A DNA stretch of 6,650 nucleotides from Planctomycetota bacterium (GTDB lineage: Bacteria > Planctomycetota > Planctomycetia > Pirellulales > S012-138). Where the stretch lies: positions 1 to 6,650 of the forward strand of contig JALSGI010000043.1 in the NCBI GenBank assembly GCA_026982835.1, in the 5' to 3' direction. Within the stretch, counting starts at the first letter, position 1, and each line of letters opens with the position of its first letter. The notes beneath the pieces are model-generated. The model had not been told where the DNA came from. It made no database searches and worked only from the letters and a program-made list of their open reading frames with translations. A program made the position numbers and the translations under genes. This document shows, one piece after another, positions 4,305-6,650 of this stretch.

Positions 4305-4736
4305 CTAGAACTTGCTGATGTCGATGTCGAAGGTCATGTTCCCTTCGACGGTTACCTCGATGGGGGTTTTTTCCCCGATGAACTTGCTCAGATCCACGTC
4401 GCTCCCCTGGGCCTTGGGCAAGGGGACCGGCGCCCCGGTGGCGTGGCCGACGGACACCTTGTATTTGCCTGGCAGCAGGTCCACGGTGTAACTGCCCGAA
4501 TCATCCACAAAGGCATAAGCGTAGTTTTCCCACTTGCCTTCCTTTTCTCGCAGGAACACAAGTTGAAAGCCTTTGTAATCCGGGGTGTTCGGAGCCCCTT
4601 TGCCGGTCAAGGGTTGCCCACTGTTGGTAAGGGTACCCGAAACAGTGACGGTGCCTTCGTCGTAGCCGCCACAGCCGGCCAGGAGGAATCCTCCCAGGAC
4701 CAGCAAGCCGCCCAAATACTGCCAAGTCCGATTCAT
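4305..4736 (-). CDS. Small lipoprotein with carboxypeptidase-regulatory-like beta domain
   Basis: This 143-residue protein has a lipoprotein signal: MNRTW, a hydrophobic stretch at residues 7-20 and the lipobox LAGC with lipidated Cys22. The mature part is a single predicted beta-sandwich. VTVSGTLTNSGQPL (about 30-43), a central FQLVFLRE strand, and DDSGSYTVDLLPGKYKVSVG (78-97) follow the transthyretin/carboxypeptidase-regulatory pattern of value, time and plug-in-parameter strands. It is expected to be anchored to a membrane and face the periplasm or exterior. I chose ATG 4736 because GGAGG sits 5 bases upstream; a GTG at 4748 would place the SD inside the gene. It lies 142 bases downstream of the DUF1559 gene, a pairing I have often seen in planctomycetes, and ends at a strong terminator. 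Its exact function is unknown. Confidence 0.85.
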   Translation of the reverse strand: MNRTWQYLGGLLVLGGFLLAGCGGYDEGTVTVSGTLTNSGQPLTGKGAPNTPDYKGFQLVFLREKEGKWENYAYAFVDDSGSYTVDLLPGKYKVSVGHATGAPVPLPKAQGSDVDLSKFIGEKTPIEVTVEGNMTFDIDISKF

Positions 4737-4784
4737 TCTTTCCTCCACACATTTCCGGGGATAGGGGCTTTTCGAGGACTAAGG

Positions 4785-4824
4785 TAAAGAGTGCCTCCCT
4801 CCACGCGGGGGTGGAAAGAGGCAC
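4785..4824 (-). terminator. Interrupted hairpin between the DUF1559 and lipoprotein genes, possible weak terminator
   Basis: GTGCCTC (4791-4797) pairs with GAGGCAC (4818-4824), then after a 2x2 internal loop TCCAC (4800-4804) pairs with GTGGA (4811-4815) around GCGGGG. On minus it is followed by TCTTTA (4790-4785), a weak U tract. It could partly end transcription after DUF1559 or stabilise the 3' end, so that lipoprotein levels differ from DUF1559 levels. Confidence 0.45.
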
Positions 4825-4878
4825 TTGGCATCCACATGGCACTTCAGCAAGGGAGTGACGACGTTTCCGGCCGCAGGG

Positions 4879-5943
4879 TTACGGAGGGCTCACGGCCTGA
4901 CCGTCGGACTTGTAGCACAGCCAGGCGAACACTTGGGGATCGATGCCAAACTCAAAGAACCGCACCGAAGCATCACACATGGCTACGTTGAAGCCATTGG
5001 GGTGGGCTGAGCCGAACTTACCCGCCAGGATGGAAGGGTTCCAGGTGTCGGGCTTGGGCGGGTTGAGCACGCCCAGCAAGGGCTGCAAGGGGGGCGGAAA
5101 AGCGGCAAAACCGCCGATGTCCCAGTCGTAGCCCACATGGTACCCGTCGTCGCTCCGCCAGGTGGGAGCCCCATAGAAGTTGGCCGGCATTCGCATCTCC
5201 AGGATCATGGCGGTGTTGGAGGTCCCGTCCGCACCCTGGATGCGGCCCAAGGTGGAGTCGGCCATGGCGTGCCATTGGAGCGTTCCCCACAAGTCGTCGT
5301 AGGTCCAGGTCTTTGCATTGATCGACTGGTTCGGCGGCACAGAACGCACAAAGGGACCCAGCGGCAAAGCGGGACCGGTTCCGGGCCCTCCCACGGGGCT
5401 TCCCGGATTTTGCATGGTAAAGTCCCCCACCCCGCCGTAATCAGTGGTCATCAAGCCCCCGATCAGCAGCGAACTGCTGGAGCGCCGGGTGGGGCAAGCG
5501 AATTCAGCCACACTGGCTGACTTGATGATCTGCATCTTTTGATTCAACGCATCCGCCGGGGGGCTCGCTGGCACCTGGGGATTGTAAATGTTCCGCTTTT
5601 CCAGGAACGGAAGGATCTGGTAGAAGAAGCCCAACTGCTGGCGGATCCCTTTGAGCGGGCTCCCGTTGATCGGGTCTCCGATCGCCCCGGCCACGACATT
5701 CGGCCCCGAGAAACTCACAATCGCGTCTTCCTCGAAACCCATCGAGGGGAGGAACTTGAACTGGTCGTGATGGTTGTGGACCGCCAGGGCGATCTGCCGC
5801 AAGTTGTTCTGGCACTGGGTTCGGCGACCCGCCTCACGAGCTGCTTGCACGGCGGAGAGCAATAACCCAATCAAAATGCCGATGATGGCGATAACCACCA
5901 GCAGCTCTACCAAGGTAAAACCGCGACGTTTGGAACTGACCAT
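4879..5943 (-). CDS. DUF1559 prepilin-like (type II secretion pseudopilin leader) surface protein
   Basis: This 354-residue protein belongs to the DUF1559 family, greatly expanded in planctomycetes. The N-terminus is a type III prepilin leader: basic MVSSKRRG, then the cleavage site before F9, Glu at mature position 5 (FTLVE) and a hydrophobic helix to about residue 30. The conserved NNLRQIALAVHNHHD follows at 46-60, then a large variable region. The C-terminal family signatures are DGTSNTAMILEM (239-250) and SAHPNGFNVAMCDASVRFF (312-330). CDAS stands where relatives I remember usually have DGS. The protein is expected to be processed by a prepilin peptidase and exported; its role is unknown. 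I chose ATG 5943 because AGGAGGG lies 8 bases upstream and the leader starts there; the frame open to 6114 has a low-complexity non-leader N-terminus. No other pilus gene is in the window. Confidence 0.92.
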   Translation of the reverse strand: MVSSKRRGFTLVELLVVIAIIGILIGLLLSAVQAAREAGRRTQCQNNLRQIALAVHNHHDQFKFLPSMGFEEDAIVSFSGPNVVAGAIGDPINGSPLKGIRQQLGFFYQILPFLEKRNIYNPQVPASPPADALNQKMQIIKSASVAEFACPTRRSSSSLLIGGLMTTDYGGVGDFTMQNPGSPVGGPGTGPALPLGPFVRSVPPNQSINAKTWTYDDLWGTLQWHAMADSTLGRIQGADGTSNTAMILEMRMPANFYGAPTWRSDDGYHVGYDWDIGGFAAFPPPLQPLLGVLNPPKPDTWNPSILAGKFGSAHPNGFNVAMCDASVRFFEFGIDPQVFAWLCYKSDGQAVSPP

Positions 5944-6408
5944 AAGACAGGCCCTCCTGTAAGTGTAGAATGATGACGCCACGCAACCGGTTCTTCCCCA
6001 AACCAGCCCCTTGCTGGTCTGGCCGTACGCTCCGGTTCGGTAACGGGGACTTGTTCCGAAATGAACCATGACGGGTAACAAGTCAACGGCAGCTGAAGAG
6101 GAAGAACTCGCCAAACTCTTCTTTTCCAGCGTCTTAACGGAGCTAGTACACCTGGACTCACCTGCACGGCCAACTTACATAATCCAGCCCAAGTACCTCG
6201 CACTCCCTCCAGAAGAACCAATCTTCCTCCTCTCTGTGCCTGGAAAACGCCTGCTACGCTCCGGGACATGCTCCAAGGATAGGACTTCCGTTTCTGGCCC
6301 TACTTATTGGCAATGGTGTACCACGTGGAGGCTGAATTGTAAAGAAAAAAATGGTTTTTTCTACGGTTTTTGGGTGATTTGTGCCCCTATGGGGACGCGG
6401 TCCGGAAA
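5944..6408. other. Gene-free region between map and DUF1559 genes
   Basis: These 465 bases hold no hairpin of the family found elsewhere and no convincing gene; open frames on both strands give peptides without motifs. An AT-rich patch (6338-6380) contains GAAAAAA/TTTTTTC arms (6344-6350, 6355-6361) around ATGG. On minus, TTGACT (6086-6081) is a good -35 for the DUF1559 gene, but nothing resembling TATAAT follows at 16-18 bases. TTTACA (6343-6338) with TACACC 17 bases on is another weak candidate. A long 5' leader for DUF1559 is possible but I see no riboswitch fold. Confidence 0.6.
5952..5958 (-). promoter_or_regulatory. Ribosome binding site of the DUF1559 gene
   Basis: AGGAGGG on minus, 8 bases before ATG 5943, is a near-perfect Shine-Dalgarno sequence. 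It fixes the start at the prepilin leader rather than at the upstream ATG 6114. Confidence 0.75.
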
Positions 6409-6650
6409 TCACGTTCCCGGAGAGGCGGCATGTTGCAACCAGCATTTTTCTTCCGGGTTGGGAGGTCCGGTCAGCACCCAGCCCCCCTGCGGAGTGACGG
6501 CTACCGTGTGCTCCACGTGCACCGCCGGCAGTCCGTCGGCCGTGACCACGGTCCAATGATCGGCCCGGGTATGCACGGCGGTGCGGCCCAGCGTGATCAT
6601 CGGCTCCACGGCAATCACTAGTCCCGGCTCCAGGGGAAAATCGGTCCGGG
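6409..6650 (-). CDS. map: Methionine aminopeptidase, C-terminal fragment (runs off right edge)
   Basis: Methionine aminopeptidase removes the initiator methionine from nascent proteins in the cytoplasm, using two metal ions. The window holds the last 79 residues on minus. PGLVIAVEPM carries one metal-ligand Glu (the counterpart of Glu204 in E. coli), and HVEHTVAV carries the second (counterpart of Glu235). Between them, the TRADHWTVVTADGLPAV stretch fits the usual D-x-W-T-x-x-T-x-D-G pattern. The two Asp ligands, the His ligands and the start lie beyond 6650. A tail of about 18 residues after VLTG (ending HAASPGT) is longer than in many MetAPs. It ends with TGA at 6411-6409. The family assignment is firm from these motifs. 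In many bacteria map sits near ribosomal-protein genes; none is seen on this side. Confidence 0.92.
   Translation of the reverse strand, partial: RTDFPLEPGLVIAVEPMITLGRTAVHTRADHWTVVTADGLPAVHVEHTVAVTPQGGWVLTGPPNPEEKCWLQHAASPGT

Noticed and set aside
5944..6114. N-terminal extension of the DUF1559 protein to ATG 6114
   Set aside because: The prepilin leader needs a short basic N-terminus, and AGGAGGG sits right before ATG 5943. The extension would bury the leader behind 57 unrelated residues.
6384..6394. CCCC/GGGG mini-hairpin as the map terminator
   Set aside because: It has only four pairs with a 3-base loop, and no T run follows on the minus strand.
6068..6559. 163-residue + strand open frame
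   Set aside because: It is antisense to the methionine aminopeptidase end and shows no domain.

Overview
The window looks like a chromosomal piece of a GC-rich planctomycete (Planctomycetota; a Pirellulales-like member is my guess, not shown). The main evidence is a DUF1559 prepilin-like protein with the GFTLVELL leader, a small lipoprotein beside it, a protein opening with the zinc-ribbon module common in planctomycetes, and long intergenic regions full of short GC-rich palindromes. No phage, plasmid, transposase, CRISPR, tRNA or rRNA sequence was recognised.

Layout. A + strand gene enters from the left edge (1-1185): the C-terminal Fe-S part of a large FAD/Fe-S 2-hydroxyacid dehydrogenase. 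It converges on a minus-strand pair: a YheT-type alpha/beta hydrolase (3617-2481) whose end overlaps by 11 bp the start of a zinc-ribbon/four-helix membrane protein (2491-1598). Further right, also on minus, are a small lipoprotein (4736-4305) with a strong intrinsic terminator, a DUF1559 protein (5943-4879), and at the right edge the C-terminus of methionine aminopeptidase (6650-6409). The DUF1559 and lipoprotein genes probably form one cell-surface unit; the hydrolase and zinc-ribbon genes form a translationally coupled pair. Both edge genes are housekeeping or metabolic.

The most interesting content is non-coding. The two intergenic regions flanking the hydrolase/zinc-ribbon pair (1186-1597 and 3618-4251) hold at least twelve copies, some decayed, of one hairpin family: an 8-bp stem, a 4-base loop, a CGAG head and an AG tail. 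Stem sequences differ between copies while complementarity is kept, which is covariation. The two clusters are collinear in opposite orientation, including a 28-bp exact inverted match and a roughly 72-bp composite unit in which the flank is about 92% identical but the hairpin stem has been exchanged. The other gaps (4737-4878, 5944-6408) contain none of these hairpins. The family resembles REP-type dispersed palindromes in form, but its mobilising enzyme and function cannot be seen here.
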